Assembly (NCBI RefSeq): GCF_011761565.1
Contig: NZ_JAASRM010000001.1
Location: forward strand, 3,720,139 to 3,784,138
Reading direction: 5' to 3'
From: Rhizomicrobium palustre
GTDB lineage: Bacteria > Pseudomonadota > Alphaproteobacteria > Micropepsales > Micropepsaceae
Length of the DNA stretch: 64,000 nt
Shown here: positions 34,962 to 44,202 of the stretch, piece by piece
Layout: each line of letters opens with the position of its first letter
Position numbering within the stretch: the stretch's first letter is position 1
The notes under the pieces: generated by a model
The model's database searches: none
Told to the model about the DNA's origin: nothing
The model's input: the letters and a program-made list of their open reading frames with translations, nothing else
Translations under genes and position numbers: made by a program

Positions 34962-36011
34962 TCAGCGACGGTTACCATTATAGCGATCCATAATCGACTG
35001 CGGATCGAGCGAAAGTGCTTCCGTGGTTTCCTGACTGTGGCCCGCGGTCCCCACCACCATCCCGTCCAGGTCGAGTTCGATCGCCCCTCCATTGGGTGTG
35101 GTTAAGGTCAGGCCTGGCACATTCGGCAGGCGATAGCTGTCGCCCGGCTTCAAAAGACGGTTTTGGAAAACGCGGCCATCGGCGGCCTGGACCAGAATAC
35201 GCGTCGCCTCGCGGGCACGCAGCACCACGCGCGCGGGCTTGGAGGCATCGCCATATACCTGCCCCTTGGGCAGCGGCGGCAAGGCGAACGCGGGCTGACC
35301 CGAGCTTGGCTGCGTTTGTGCTGGCGGCGTCGCAAGAGACGGGTCGAGAATACCAGCCGCAACTTGGCCAGGCGCTGCCTGCCCTGGAACGGTCTCGGTT
35401 GAATCCGACTGCTGTGAGGTATCTGCGGGCGGCGGTACGACAACTGGCTGCGGCTGCTCGACGGGCTTCGGCGGTGGCGCTTTACGTACCGGATGCTGGA
35501 TCACGGGAGCTGGCGCGACTGTAGGCTCGTTCAACATCCTGTCAGCAGACGCCGCGAGCTGATATGCGCCGTAAAGCACGAGCAGCACCACCACACCGGC
35601 CATGAATTTCCAGCCATGCGGCATGCGCGGTTCGGCGTCTTCATCGATCACGGTGATCGGAACGACCGTTGCGTCGCTGCGCCCGGCAATCTCAGCCTTG
35701 AAGCGTTCGACGCATTGAATGGAGTCGAGGCCAAGATAATCCGCATACGAACGAATGAAGCCGACCGCATAGGTTCGCCCCGGCAAAGCTTCAACGCGAT
35801 CCTCTTCCAAAGCTTCGAGATGATCTTTGCGGATCTTCAGCGCCCGAGACACGGTCGCAAGATCATCACCACGCCGAAGCCGCGCCGTGCGCAGATCCTG
35901 GCCGACAGTGTCGAGGGGCGCGTCCATCTCATCGGAGATTTCGCGCAAATGGATGCGACGACGGTCCAAGCCGCCTTCGCTATCGAGTGTGAGCCGCGTG
36001 ACTTTGGTCAT
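34962..36011 (-). CDS. RodZ-like protein: cytoplasmic helix-turn-helix, one membrane helix, DUF4115
   Basis: A 349-residue bitopic protein. Residues about 30-100 form an Xre-type helix-turn-helix (VGQDLRTARLRRGDDLATVSRALKI, then LEALPGRTYAVGFIRSYADYLGLD). One helix crosses the membrane (FMAGVVVLLVLYGAYQLAA near 145-165). A Pro/Gln-rich periplasmic linker leads to a C-terminal DUF4115 domain (ARVVLRAREATRILVQAADG). RodZ links MreB to the envelope and sets cell shape; the same domain order supports that role, though homology is moderate. The 222-bp gap to ptsP probably holds the promoter. Confidence 0.82.
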   Translation of the reverse strand: MTKVTRLTLDSEGGLDRRRIHLREISDEMDAPLDTVGQDLRTARLRRGDDLATVSRALKIRKDHLEALEEDRVEALPGRTYAVGFIRSYADYLGLDSIQCVERFKAEIAGRSDATVVPITVIDEDAEPRMPHGWKFMAGVVVLLVLYGAYQLAASADRMLNEPTVAPAPVIQHPVRKAPPPKPVEQPQPVVVPPPADTSQQSDSTETVPGQAAPGQVAAGILDPSLATPPAQTQPSSGQPAFALPPLPKGQVYGDASKPARVVLRAREATRILVQAADGRVFQNRLLKPGDSYRLPNVPGLTLTTPNGGAIELDLDGMVVGTAGHSQETTEALSLDPQSIMDRYNGNRR

Positions 36012-36233
36012 GGTTCCTGAGTGCGCCGCCCAGCGCCCTGCCGCAGCAACTATACCGCGCTTCCATTAGTAACTTAGATCGAAGCTTCTAGTCACGGAAA
36101 TAAAGGATTTCCCAGTTAGTACAAGTCCTTTGGCATATAGGCCGGTTCCCTGGAACGGTTCTGGAATCGGGTCGCAAAAGCATAACTCCCGGATGTGCAG
36201 CTATCGCGACATCATTTTACGGAAGTTATAATC

Positions 36234-38495
36234 TTATTTCAGGACGACCCCCCGTTCGGCCGCAAAGGCTGCCAGACGCGACCTGAGCGAGTGGTCGGTA
36301 CGTCCGCACAACTTTTCCACGTATTGGGAGATTTCCCCATAATTGAGGCTGCGGATCATCGTTTTGATGGGGCCGATATGACCTGGCGACATCGACAGGG
36401 TGCGCACCCCGAGCCCGATCAAGGCCATGGCGTCCAGAGGCTTACCCGCCATTTCCCCGCAAAGGGACACCTCTCCCCCGCTTTCCGCCGCGCTTTGCAC
36501 GATCTGGCGGAACAGGGTCAGGGCAGCCGGATTGAGGAAATCATAGCGCTTGGAGACACGCGGATTGGTCCGATCCACCGCGAAGGTGAAGGACAGAAGG
36601 TCATTGGACCCGATGGAGACGAAATCGGCCGAGCGCATAAGCTGTGGCAGCATGAAGGTCAGCGCGGGAACCTCCAGCATGGCGCCGACCAGCACCTGCC
36701 GGGGCTGACGCTGCCCCAAAAGCCGGGCGCGCTCGATTTCGCGGTCGATCAGCGAGCGCCCCGCATTGAACTCGGCGACATGGCTAACCATGGGCAGAAG
36801 GATGCGCAAAACCTTGCCGGCGGAGGCTTTGATCAAGGCGCGGGCCTGATAGCGCAGCAAGGCTGGGCGGTCCAAGGCGATACGGATGGCACGCCAGCCG
36901 AGCGCCGGGTTCTCCTCGCGCTCCCAACGGGCGTAAGGCAGCACCTTGTCACCGCCGAGGTCGAGGGTACGGAACACCACCGGCTTATCGCCCGCCGAAT
37001 CCAGGATTTCCCTGTAAAAAGCGGTCTGATCAGAGAGCCGGGGCATGGTCTCGCCGATCATGAACTGCAGTTCTGTACGGAAAAGCCCGACCCCATCCGC
37101 GCCGGATTCCGCCAAATGGGGCATATCGAGCGCCAGGCCCGCATTCATCATCAGGCGGATGTGAACACCGTCTTTGGTCTCGGCGGGTAGATCGCGGATG
37201 GTGGCAAATTGCGCCGCACGATGCTCGCGCAGAATACGCTTGGCATCAAAAGCGTGGATGACATCCTCGGTGGGGCGAAGATGGGTTTCGCCGGTCTCGC
37301 CATCGACGGCGATGCGATCGCCTGCCCGCGCCGCATCGGTCACGCCAGCCGCTTCCGCCACCATGGGAAGGCCCATGGAGCGCGCCACAATAGCGACATG
37401 GGAGGTCGACGCCGCCTCTTCCAGCACCAGACCGACAAGGCGGTCGCGGCGGTAATCGAGCAATTCCGCCGGGCCCATACTGCGCGCCACCAGCACCGAA
37501 TTTTCCGGCATATCGAGGCCGCGCTTACCGACATCACCCGCGAGATGGCGCAAGAGCCGCCGCGCCAGATCATCAAGGTCATGCGCGCGTTCGCGCAGGA
37601 TCGGGTCCTGCATCTTGGAGACGCGCAAACGCATTTCGTCCTGCACACGCTCCACCGCAGCTTCGGCGGTAAGACCGGTGCGAATGGCATCACGCATGCG
37701 CTGGCGCCAGCCCGCATCATGGGCGAACAAGCGATATGTCTCGATCACCTCGCGGCTTTCACCGGTGAGATCAAGCTCGCCGGAATCCAGCATGTGATCG
37801 ACGGCTTCGCGCAGCTTGCCGATGGCTTCTTCGAGGCGCGCCAACTCCAGCGTGGGATCGTCGGCGATCATGCGCTCGACCTTCACGCGCGGCTCATGCA
37901 GCACCACCGTGCCGATGGCAACGCCTTCGGAAAGCCCTTCGCAATTGAACTTGCGCGGCCGGTCCGGCGAGAGTTCCGGCTCATCCAGTTCGGCAACGTT
38001 GAAGAGCACACCCTGCGCCACCACTTCCGCCAGCACCATGGCGACGGTTTGCAGCGCTTCCACCTCTTCTTCGGCGTAATTACGCGAGGCCGCGTTTTGC
38101 ACCACGAGGACGCCGAAGACCTGCCCGCCACGCACAATCGGCACGCCCAAAAAGGCGTGATACGGGTCTTCGCCGGTTTCCGGGCGATAGGAGAATTTAG
38201 GATGGTTGGGCGCGTCGGAAAGGTTCACCGGCTCGCCCGCCTCGGCCACCAAACCGACGAGGCCTTCGCCTGCCCGCATCCGCGTTCTATGCACAGCGGC
38301 GGGGTTCAGGCCTTCGGTGGCGAAGAGTTCGAGCGATTTGCCCGCCCGGGTGAGATAGATCGAACAGACTTCTGCCACCATGTTGGCGGCGATGACCGAG
38401 ACCAGCTTATCGAGGCGCATCTGCGCGCTCGTGTTCTCGGCCATGATCTCGCGCAAGCGCCTCAGCAGTGTCCTCGGGCCGCCTGCAACGGGCAT
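36234..38495 (-). CDS. ptsP: PTS-Ntr enzyme I, PtsP
   Basis: A 753-residue phosphoenolpyruvate-protein phosphotransferase, first enzyme of the nitrogen PTS, passing phosphate to NPr. An N-terminal GAF domain (about 10-155) senses small molecules, glutamine in known cases. The enzyme I body follows: phosphohistidine in TSHVAIVARSMGLP near residue 365, then the PEP-binding barrel with GVGLFRTELQFM, FRTLDLGGDK and SLCGEMAG. It has no sugar PTS neighbours. It lies 15 bp downstream of lysC, the normal alphaproteobacterial arrangement. With NtrBC and NtrYX it makes this window rich in nitrogen-control genes. Confidence 0.95.
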   Translation of the reverse strand: MPVAGGPRTLLRRLREIMAENTSAQMRLDKLVSVIAANMVAEVCSIYLTRAGKSLELFATEGLNPAAVHRTRMRAGEGLVGLVAEAGEPVNLSDAPNHPKFSYRPETGEDPYHAFLGVPIVRGGQVFGVLVVQNAASRNYAEEEVEALQTVAMVLAEVVAQGVLFNVAELDEPELSPDRPRKFNCEGLSEGVAIGTVVLHEPRVKVERMIADDPTLELARLEEAIGKLREAVDHMLDSGELDLTGESREVIETYRLFAHDAGWRQRMRDAIRTGLTAEAAVERVQDEMRLRVSKMQDPILRERAHDLDDLARRLLRHLAGDVGKRGLDMPENSVLVARSMGPAELLDYRRDRLVGLVLEEAASTSHVAIVARSMGLPMVAEAAGVTDAARAGDRIAVDGETGETHLRPTEDVIHAFDAKRILREHRAAQFATIRDLPAETKDGVHIRLMMNAGLALDMPHLAESGADGVGLFRTELQFMIGETMPRLSDQTAFYREILDSAGDKPVVFRTLDLGGDKVLPYARWEREENPALGWRAIRIALDRPALLRYQARALIKASAGKVLRILLPMVSHVAEFNAGRSLIDREIERARLLGQRQPRQVLVGAMLEVPALTFMLPQLMRSADFVSIGSNDLLSFTFAVDRTNPRVSKRYDFLNPAALTLFRQIVQSAAESGGEVSLCGEMAGKPLDAMALIGLGVRTLSMSPGHIGPIKTMIRSLNYGEISQYVEKLCGRTDHSLRSRLAAFAAERGVVLK

Positions 38496-38510
38496 ATCAG
38501 TTCACCTCAC

Positions 38511-39734
38511 TCAAGCTGCATCCAGATCGTAAGCGGAGTGCAACGCGCGAACAGCCAATTCGACATATTCCTCGGCGATCAAGACGCTGACTTTGATTTC
38601 GGAGGTCGAAATCACCGAGATGTTGATGCCCTTTTCCGACAAGGTGCGGAACATAGTCTGCGCCACGCCTGGATGGGTGCGCATGCCGATGCCGATGATC
38701 GAAATCTTGGCGACATTGGCGTCTGACGTGATCTCGCGATAGCCGATGGTTTCGGCGGCATCTTCCAGCACCTTGATAGCGCGGGCCAATTCGGTGCGCG
38801 GACAGGTAAAGGTCAGATCGGTGCGCTTTCCGTCATCGGAGATGTTCTGCACGATCATATCGACATTGATGCCGGCATGGGCGAGCGGCCCGAAGATCGC
38901 GGCGGCGATGCCGGGATGATCCGGAATCTTCATCAGCGAAATCTTCGCTTCGTCGCGCGAATAGGCGATGCCGGTGACCGGTTTCTTTTCCACGATGTCT
39001 TCCTCGTCGCACAGAAGCGTGCCGCCCGCGTCGGGATCGAAGGTCGAAAGAACCCGGACGGGCACGCGATGTTGCATAGCGATTTCCACCGAGCGGGTCT
39101 GCAAGACTTTCGCGCCCAGCGAAGCCATTTCGAGCATTTCCTCGAAGGCAATCTTTTCCATCCGCTGCGCCTTCTTGGTGATGCGCGGATCGGTCGTGTA
39201 AACACCATCGACATCGGTGTAGATGTCGCAACGCTCGGCCTTGATGGCAGCGGCGACCGCCACCGCGGAGGTATCCGAGCCGCCACGGCCAAGGGTCGAG
39301 ATACGCTCGCCTTCCGCCACACCCTGGAAGCCCGCGACCACGGCGACGGTGCCGGATTCCAGACAGGCGTTGAGGTTTTCGGGCGGCAAATCCTCGATAC
39401 GGGCGGAGGCATGCATGTTGGAGGTCTTCATCGGCATTTGCCAGCCGAGGAAGGAGCGCGCCGGAACCCCGATGGAGCCCAGGGCAATGGCGAGGAGACC
39501 CGAGGTCACCTGCTCGCCCGCCGCCACCACGGCGTCGTATTCCTTGGGGTCGTAGTGCTGGTCGAGGTCATTGATGAATTTGACGAGCTTATTGGTCTCT
39601 CCCGCCATGGCCGAAACCACAACCGCCACTTGATGACCGCGCTCTACCTCTTTTTTGACCAGCTGGGCCACATTGCGGATGCGATCGAGGTCGGCCACCG
39701 ACGTCCCGCCGAATTTCATCGCAATCTTCGCCAT
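38511..39734 (-). CDS. lysC: Aspartate kinase
   Basis: A 407-residue enzyme for the first step of the aspartate pathway (lysine, threonine, methionine, diaminopimelate). KFGGTSVADLDRIRNVA at the N-terminus and LGRGGSDTSAVAVAAAI with the TDVDGVYTTDPRI segment define the kinase domain. Two ACT domains at about 265-400 (KISLMKIPDHPGIAAAIF and ISIIGIGMRTHPGVAQTMF) imply feedback control. The single-function form is usual in alphaproteobacteria. It probably heads the lysC-ptsP transcript and is divergent from ubiG. Confidence 0.96.
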   Translation of the reverse strand: MAKIAMKFGGTSVADLDRIRNVAQLVKKEVERGHQVAVVVSAMAGETNKLVKFINDLDQHYDPKEYDAVVAAGEQVTSGLLAIALGSIGVPARSFLGWQMPMKTSNMHASARIEDLPPENLNACLESGTVAVVAGFQGVAEGERISTLGRGGSDTSAVAVAAAIKAERCDIYTDVDGVYTTDPRITKKAQRMEKIAFEEMLEMASLGAKVLQTRSVEIAMQHRVPVRVLSTFDPDAGGTLLCDEEDIVEKKPVTGIAYSRDEAKISLMKIPDHPGIAAAIFGPLAHAGINVDMIVQNISDDGKRTDLTFTCPRTELARAIKVLEDAAETIGYREITSDANVAKISIIGIGMRTHPGVAQTMFRTLSEKGINISVISTSEIKVSVLIAEEYVELAVRALHSAYDLDAA

Positions 39735-39846
39735 CGCACTGCCCGCTTAAGGAACCATTTGTTGCGTCATACATAACCGCGTGTTTCCAAAGGCTCAACC
39801 CGGACTTTGCCTCCCTTGATGGGCGAAGGTGCGATATAAGGCGCTC

Positions 39847-40605
39847 ATGACCGAATCCGCTGACCCTTCCGCCCCCGCACGCCCCTCCGTTGATCCCGCT
39901 GAGATTGCAAAATTCTCGGCCATGGCCGCCGAATGGTGGGACCCTACCGGCAAGTTCGCGCCCCTGCACAAGTTCAATCCGGTGCGGCTTTCCTTCATTC
40001 GCGACACCGCCGCGGCCCATTTCGGCAAATCCGGGCTGGTACCGTTCGAGGGCTTGCGCCTGCTCGATATCGGCTGCGGCGGCGGGCTTTTGTCTGAGCC
40101 AATGACCCGGCTGGGCTTTGCGGTGACGGCTGTGGATGCTTCCGTAAAAAACATCAAAACCGCCATGACCCATGCCACTGCGCAGGGGCTTTCCATCGAT
40201 TACCGCCACGGCAGCGCCGAATCGCTGGTGGAATCAGGCGAGCAATTCGATGTGGTGTTGAACATGGAAGTGGTCGAGCATGTCGCCGACCTCTCCCTCT
40301 ACCTGGCCGCTTGCGCCAAGCTGGTGAAGCCGGGCGGGATCATGTTCGTCGCCACCCTGAACAAGACACTGAAGTCCCTCGCGCTCGCCAAAATCGGGGC
40401 CGAGTACATCCTGCGCTGGCTGCCGCCGGGCACCCATGACTGGTCGCGCTTCATCGAGCCCAAGACGCTGAAGGCGCTTCTCACCGAAAACGGCCTCTCC
40501 GTCACCACCACGCAAGGCGTCAGCTTTGACCCGCTCAATTGGTCCTGGCGCCTCTCGAGCGATACCGACGTGAATTACATGGTGGTGGCGGAACAAGCCC
40601 GCTAA
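39847..40605 (+). CDS. ubiG: Ubiquinone biosynthesis O-methyltransferase UbiG
   Basis: A 252-residue SAM-dependent enzyme that carries out both O-methylations of ubiquinone synthesis. [30 protein letters not shown] at the N-terminus is the UbiG signature. The SAM site is [15 protein letters not shown] use ATG 39847 (MTESADPS); an in-frame ATG at 39829 adds six residues. Its stop overlaps the convergent glycosyltransferase stop in CTAA. Together with the COQ10-like gene it points to ubiquinone-based respiration. Confidence 0.95.
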   Translation: MTESADPSAPARPSVDPAEIAKFSAMAAEWWDPTGKFAPLHKFNPVRLSFIRDTAAAHFGKSGLVPFEGLRLLDIGCGGGLLSEPMTRLGFAVTAVDASVKNIKTAMTHATAQGLSIDYRHGSAESLVESGEQFDVVLNMEVVEHVADLSLYLAACAKLVKPGGIMFVATLNKTLKSLALAKIGAEYILRWLPPGTHDWSRFIEPKTLKALLTENGLSVTTTQGVSFDPLNWSWRLSSDTDVNYMVVAEQAR

Positions 40606-42455
40606 GCGACGGCGGTTGCGGGGACCTCCTTTGTCTCGACGTAATCGGGCACGGTGAAGTTCTCCCACACGGGATAACCTTCCAGGATTTCCTTGGCGGC
40701 TGCACGCAGTTCGTAAGGGGCATCGCCCGCCAAAGCCATCAGCCAGTAAAGCCAGACCAGCATGAAATCGCGCGCGGCCTGCTGGCGCCCCGCCTCGTCC
40801 TTGGCGAGGAGATAGCCGAAATTGCGCATCGCGAAATCGGCGAGCTTGGCCAGATCTTGCGGCACCGCGGTTCCTTTTGGTGCGAGAATGCGGCCCATAT
40901 CGGCATGCGCAATAGCGGGCTCCGACGCCAACTCATTCTCCAAGGCACGGCAAGCGGCAAGATTGATGACGCCCTCCTGCGCCGCCAAAGCCAGACGATT
41001 AAAGCGATCGACCGTCGTCGGCTTGGGGATCAGCGCGAAGGCTTTTTCGTAAAAGGCCAGCCGCAGCGCGCGCAAATCCTCTGTCTTCGGCAACCCGCCC
41101 ACCATATCGGCCAAGGAAGCGGGACCGAAAGTCTGCTGGATATCGCCATAGAACGGCATGGCGAAAGCCGCGGGATGGCTCGCGCAGGCCTCGGCGGCCG
41201 CCAGCATATCATCGACGGCCAAGAGCCGTTCAGGGCTTTCCACCTCCATATAGGCATGAATGCGCGAGAGCGCGGCCTTGCCGGGAGAGACGCGGCGTTC
41301 GCGCCAACCCGTCTCGGCGCCGATCTTGGCAAAGAGATCATGGTAAAGCGTGCGGTAATCATAGTCTTTTTTCATCCGCGCCTGGCCCTGGCGCGCGATG
41401 CGGATGCAAGCCTCTTGGTCGTTTAGAAGCTGCTCCAGCTTGGCATCGAAGTCGCTTTCATCGAAACCGACATATTCCTCGCCAGGCGTGAGCGTTTTCT
41501 CCATCTCCTGCGGGCCGGTGGCATAGCGCGGCTCATATTGCATTAGCACCGCCCCGGCATTGGCCGCTTCGCAGCTTCGGTAATTGTAAGGGCCATGGAT
41601 GCCGACGGCATTGATCACAATCCGCGCCGCGCCGAGCAGTGCGATGTAATCGTCGCGCGACAGGCCCGTTACCATCTCGAAACGGAAGCGGGCGCCGTAT
41701 TTGGCCTTGGCTTTTTCGAAAAGCGCCGCCGTGATCTTGCGATAAGGGCCATAGAACATCGGCCCCTCACCGGGAAAGGTCATCAGCACATCGATCGGGC
41801 GCGGATCAGCAGCGTTGCCGCCGATGATGTGATGGAACGAGCCCCAAGATAACCCGAACGGCACATCGAGGATTTTGCGCGGGTCCACCGTGTTCTTCAG
41901 AATATCGCAGTAGCGGCTGGAGAGCGGCAGGACATAATCGAACTGCCGCGCCACGGCATCCACCTTCCAAGCATAGAAATGATGGCAAAGGCTCGCGACC
42001 GTCGGAAAGGGCGCGCGCTCCAGCCCGCGCAGATACCTGTCCAGTGAACAGGTCTGATAGTCGAAATAGAGATCGGGCACGAACCCCTTGGGTAAGGCGG
42101 CCAGGACATCGCTCATATCCTGGGTAAAAGGATCGACCACGATGACGTCTTGCGCGGGCTGATCACTTTGAGACAGCACCACATAGAGCACATCGGCAAC
42201 CGCCAAGAGCGGGACGGCGTGGAAATTAAGCAGCTTGCTACGGCTGCCATACAGTACGCGTGGTCTACGAATTTTCAGATGGGCGGCATGGCGGATGCGG
42301 AAGCGGTTGCGGGCGTCCAAGGCAAATGGCTGGCTGGCGGACGCAACCACAAATTGCTCGAACTGTTCTTCCAGCGCCGGGACGAGATCCGGCGCCTGCT
42401 CGGCTAAGGTGGAAAACTGCTCTAATTGCGCGAGAATTTGTTGAAGTGGTTGCAT
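40602..42455 (-). CDS. CgeB-like glycosyltransferase with long C-terminal extension
   Basis: A 617-residue protein with no signal peptide. Residues about 90-400 look like a GT-B family 1 glycosyltransferase of the CgeB type: [25 protein letters not shown] near 300, then [23 protein letters not shown] and [14 protein letters not shown]. The first 90 residues are a helical extension. Residues about 410-617 are an alanine-rich helical region of unknown role, possibly TPR-like. Donor and acceptor are unknown; a surface polysaccharide or protein glycosylation role is inference. It overlaps ubiG by 4 bp tail to tail. Not part of the usual ubiG-lysC neighbourhood. Confidence 0.7.
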   Translation of the reverse strand: MQPLQQILAQLEQFSTLAEQAPDLVPALEEQFEQFVVASASQPFALDARNRFRIRHAAHLKIRRPRVLYGSRSKLLNFHAVPLLAVADVLYVVLSQSDQPAQDVIVVDPFTQDMSDVLAALPKGFVPDLYFDYQTCSLDRYLRGLERAPFPTVASLCHHFYAWKVDAVARQFDYVLPLSSRYCDILKNTVDPRKILDVPFGLSWGSFHHIIGGNAADPRPIDVLMTFPGEGPMFYGPYRKITAALFEKAKAKYGARFRFEMVTGLSRDDYIALLGAARIVINAVGIHGPYNYRSCEAANAGAVLMQYEPRYATGPQEMEKTLTPGEEYVGFDESDFDAKLEQLLNDQEACIRIARQGQARMKKDYDYRTLYHDLFAKIGAETGWRERRVSPGKAALSRIHAYMEVESPERLLAVDDMLAAAEACASHPAAFAMPFYGDIQQTFGPASLADMVGGLPKTEDLRALRLAFYEKAFALIPKPTTVDRFNRLALAAQEGVINLAACRALENELASEPAIAHADMGRILAPKGTAVPQDLAKLADFAMRNFGYLLAKDEAGRQQAARDFMLVWLYWLMALAGDAPYELRAAAKEILEGYPVWENFTVPDYVETKEVPATAVA

Positions 42456-42518
42456 AAGTAACTCCCCGGGTGAGGGATTTTACTTACGTCCAAATACCTA
42501 GAGTGGAATTAACCCTAA

Positions 42519-42568
42519 CGGGAATATAAAATCACATTCCCGTGCAAGCTGCGACATTCCATCGCAGC
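42519..42568. terminator. Two adjacent hairpins between the glycosyltransferase and the small unknown genes
   Basis: CGGGAAT (42519-42525) pairs with ATTCCCG (42536-42542), and GCTGCGA (42548-42554) pairs with TCGCAGC (42562-42568). They lie downstream of the stop at 42599 as transcribed on the minus strand, and could stop that transcript before the glycosyltransferase gene. T-runs are weak, so termination is only a proposal. Confidence 0.4.
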
Positions 42569-42598
42569 GGGAATTATTCACAATATGCAACTGTAGAA

Positions 42599-43000
42599 CT
42601 ACCCAGCCCGGGCGAAGGGCACCTGCTGGCGGGCGGGCATGCGGCGAGAGCGGACCATCACGAATTTGCCGGACCAGTCCGGTCGGATGGTCCAGATACC
42701 CTCGATGATCGAGCCATCAGAATTCGACAGGCCTCGATACTGAATCCGGCAATGGGCCTTGCCTTCATAGCTCTTGATGAAATGGATATCCCGCCCCTGG
42801 CGGCGGCCTTCGATGATGCCGAACAACACCGCGCCGCGATCAGGACCTCTGGTGCAAATCTCATTGGTGGCGCCCGTGAAGCCGCTGCTGGTATCGATCA
42901 GCGTTGCTCCAAAGGGCACAGTAGGATCTTCATTCGGATAGCTGAAGAATCCTTGCCAGATACCGGTCAGGTTGATGGCGGCGAGTTGGGGCTGGGTCAT
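42599..43000 (-). CDS. Small unknown protein, probable beta-barrel
   Basis: A 133-residue protein that I cannot name. It has no signal peptide. The pattern INLTGIWQGFFSYPNED, FGATLIDTSSGFTGATNE, VLFGIIEGRRQGRDIHFIKSY, RIQYRGLSNSDGSIIEGIW and WSGKFVMVRSRR shows alternating short strands with glycine turns, as in calycin- or lipocalin-like beta-barrels. I use ATG 43000, which overlaps the stop of the upstream secreted gene (ATGA). The longer frame to 43195 runs through that gene and is rejected. Coupling suggests joint function with its neighbour. Confidence 0.6.
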   Translation of the reverse strand: MTQPQLAAINLTGIWQGFFSYPNEDPTVPFGATLIDTSSGFTGATNEICTRGPDRGAVLFGIIEGRRQGRDIHFIKSYEGKAHCRIQYRGLSNSDGSIIEGIWTIRPDWSGKFVMVRSRRMPARQQVPFARAG

Positions 43001-43386
43001 CGCTGGAACGGCCTGTCGATATAGAGTTTCTGACGGACCAAAATATGGGGCACACAGAATTTCTCCTGCCCGCTGGTAATGCCCTTGGGCACATCCACGC
43101 TGACAATATCGCCGCGCGTCTGCGCGCACGCCGCCTCCGTCTGGCCGATATAATGGATGAACCGAACTGTGTTTTGCGGGCAGACATCGCCACAACGCAC
43201 GTCGACGACCACCGGCAAGCCGCGATGCAACCCGAGAACGCGATCCACAGGCGGATCTTTCACGGCCTGAACACTTTGGGCGCGGCTGACGAGAGCGTTA
43301 TCATCGAGCTGGTCGCCGGCGGCGAAAGCAAAACCGCCTAGCACGACCCAGGCCGTCGCGAGACATGCGTTGAAGACCAGCCGCAT
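42997..43386 (-). CDS. Small secreted unknown protein with several cysteines
   Basis: A 129-residue protein with a clear signal peptide (MRLVFNACLATAWVVLGGFAFA, cleavage likely before AGDQ). The mature part has cysteines in VRCGDVCPQNTVRF, EAACAQTRG and KFCVPHILV, which could form disulfides in the periplasm. I do not recognise the family. The stop overlaps the start of the following beta-barrel-like gene, so the two form a coupled pair. A hairpin at 43450-43471 lies upstream. Confidence 0.65.
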   Translation of the reverse strand: MRLVFNACLATAWVVLGGFAFAAGDQLDDNALVSRAQSVQAVKDPPVDRVLGLHRGLPVVVDVRCGDVCPQNTVRFIHYIGQTEAACAQTRGDIVSVDVPKGITSGQEKFCVPHILVRQKLYIDRPFQR

Positions 43387-43449
43387 CCCGGATTCCCTTA
43401 ATTCCAGGATGAAGTATAGCGATCTACGCGCTTGACGGGAATTAAGTTT

Positions 43450-43471
43450 GCGTCACCGGAGTGACGCTTTT
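43450..43471 (+). other. Hairpin with T-tract between the DUF1178 gene and the small secreted gene
   Basis: GCGTCAC-CGGA-GTGACGC (43450-43467) followed by TTTT has the form of an intrinsic terminator on the plus strand, but the genes on both sides run on the minus strand. Read on the minus strand the stem is followed by AAAC. It may be a processing or antisense signal, or chance. Confidence 0.35.
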
Positions 43472-43475
43472 CATC

Positions 43476-43892
43476 TCAGTTGGCTTCTTCTTCGAGATCA
43501 GGCGGCAAAGCGGCGATTTCAACGCCCTCTTCCACCAGCGCTTTGGCCTCTTCCAGCGAGGCTTCACCATAAATTTGGCGCTCTTCCGTCTCGCCGTAGT
43601 GAATTTTACGCGCTTCTTCGGCAAATTCCTTGCCCACGTAATCGGCATTCTCAGTGACGTATTTGCGCATGCCCGTCAGGAACTGGCGCATTTTCTTGAG
43701 TTCATCGGCTTTCAGCGTGGATTTCTTGGTCCCCGATACCGCCGGGGCCATCGGCGCTTTGGTCACCTTGGGCGAGGAGCATACCGGGCAGACAAGTTTT
43801 CCAGACGCTTCCTGCTCGTCATAAGCGGAGCTGGAGGCGAACCAACCCTCGAACGCATGGCTGTTAGCACATTGAAGACTGTAAACGATCAA
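43476..43892 (-). CDS. DUF1178 family zinc-ribbon protein
   Basis: A 138-residue cytoplasmic protein of unknown function, common in alphaproteobacteria downstream of nit and grxC. The N-terminal zinc ribbon has MIVYSLQCANSHAFEGWFASS and LVCPVCSSPKVTKAPMAP (one Cys, then CPVC). The C-terminal part (KMRQFLTGMRKYVTENADYVGKEFAEEARKIHYGE) is the DUF1178 helical domain. A shorter paralogue lies directly upstream, so the ribbon module is present twice in a row. Confidence 0.9.
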   Translation of the reverse strand: MIVYSLQCANSHAFEGWFASSSAYDEQEASGKLVCPVCSSPKVTKAPMAPAVSGTKKSTLKADELKKMRQFLTGMRKYVTENADYVGKEFAEEARKIHYGETEERQIYGEASLEEAKALVEEGVEIAALPPDLEEEAN

Positions 43893-43931
43893 TACCGTAC
43901 CTCTGGGCAGTACCTTTAAGCCTTCACCAAA

Positions 43932-44183
43932 TCATCTGGCGAAACAGCCGCCGCCGCAAGTCTGAGCACAGGGCGGTGCATCGGCCATATCCATACAGGA
44001 CCCTGGCACCGCATTGCGCGTGCCCGAAAGCGAGGGCGCCATCGGTGCTTTCTCGACATGATGTGAATGGCATTCTGGGCAAGCGATCTCGCCTTTTTCC
44101 GCCATCTCATCGAAGCGGCTTGAGGAGGTGAACCACTCCTCGAAGTGATGATCCTTGTCGCATTTCAGCGTGTAAACGATCAC
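43932..44183 (-). CDS. Short paralogue of the DUF1178 zinc ribbon with a cysteine-rich tail
   Basis: An 83-residue protein whose first 55 residues match the N-terminal ribbon of the next gene (VIVYTLKCDKDHHFEEWFTSSSRFDE, IACPECHSHHVEKAPMAPSLSGT). The DUF1178 helical domain is missing. In its place is a short tail with four more cysteines (SCMDMADAPPCAQTCGGGCFAR). The GTG start at 44183 gives the same N-terminus as its sister; the frame extending to 44243 overlaps nit and is rejected. It starts 19 bp after the nit stop. Probably a duplication that gained a new metal-binding tail; function unknown. Confidence 0.75.
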   Translation of the reverse strand: MIVYTLKCDKDHHFEEWFTSSSRFDEMAEKGEIACPECHSHHVEKAPMAPSLSGTRNAVPGSCMDMADAPPCAQTCGGGCFAR

Positions 44184-44202
44184 GGCAATTCCCCTGAACT
44201 GG

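Noticed and set aside
32754..35105. 783-codon open frame on the plus strand
   Set aside because: It is antisense to prfA and ispG, both certain. Long antisense frames are expected in GC-rich coding DNA and this translation shows no family motif.
37209..38726. 505-codon plus-strand frame
   Set aside because: Antisense to ptsP and the end of lysC; no recognisable protein.
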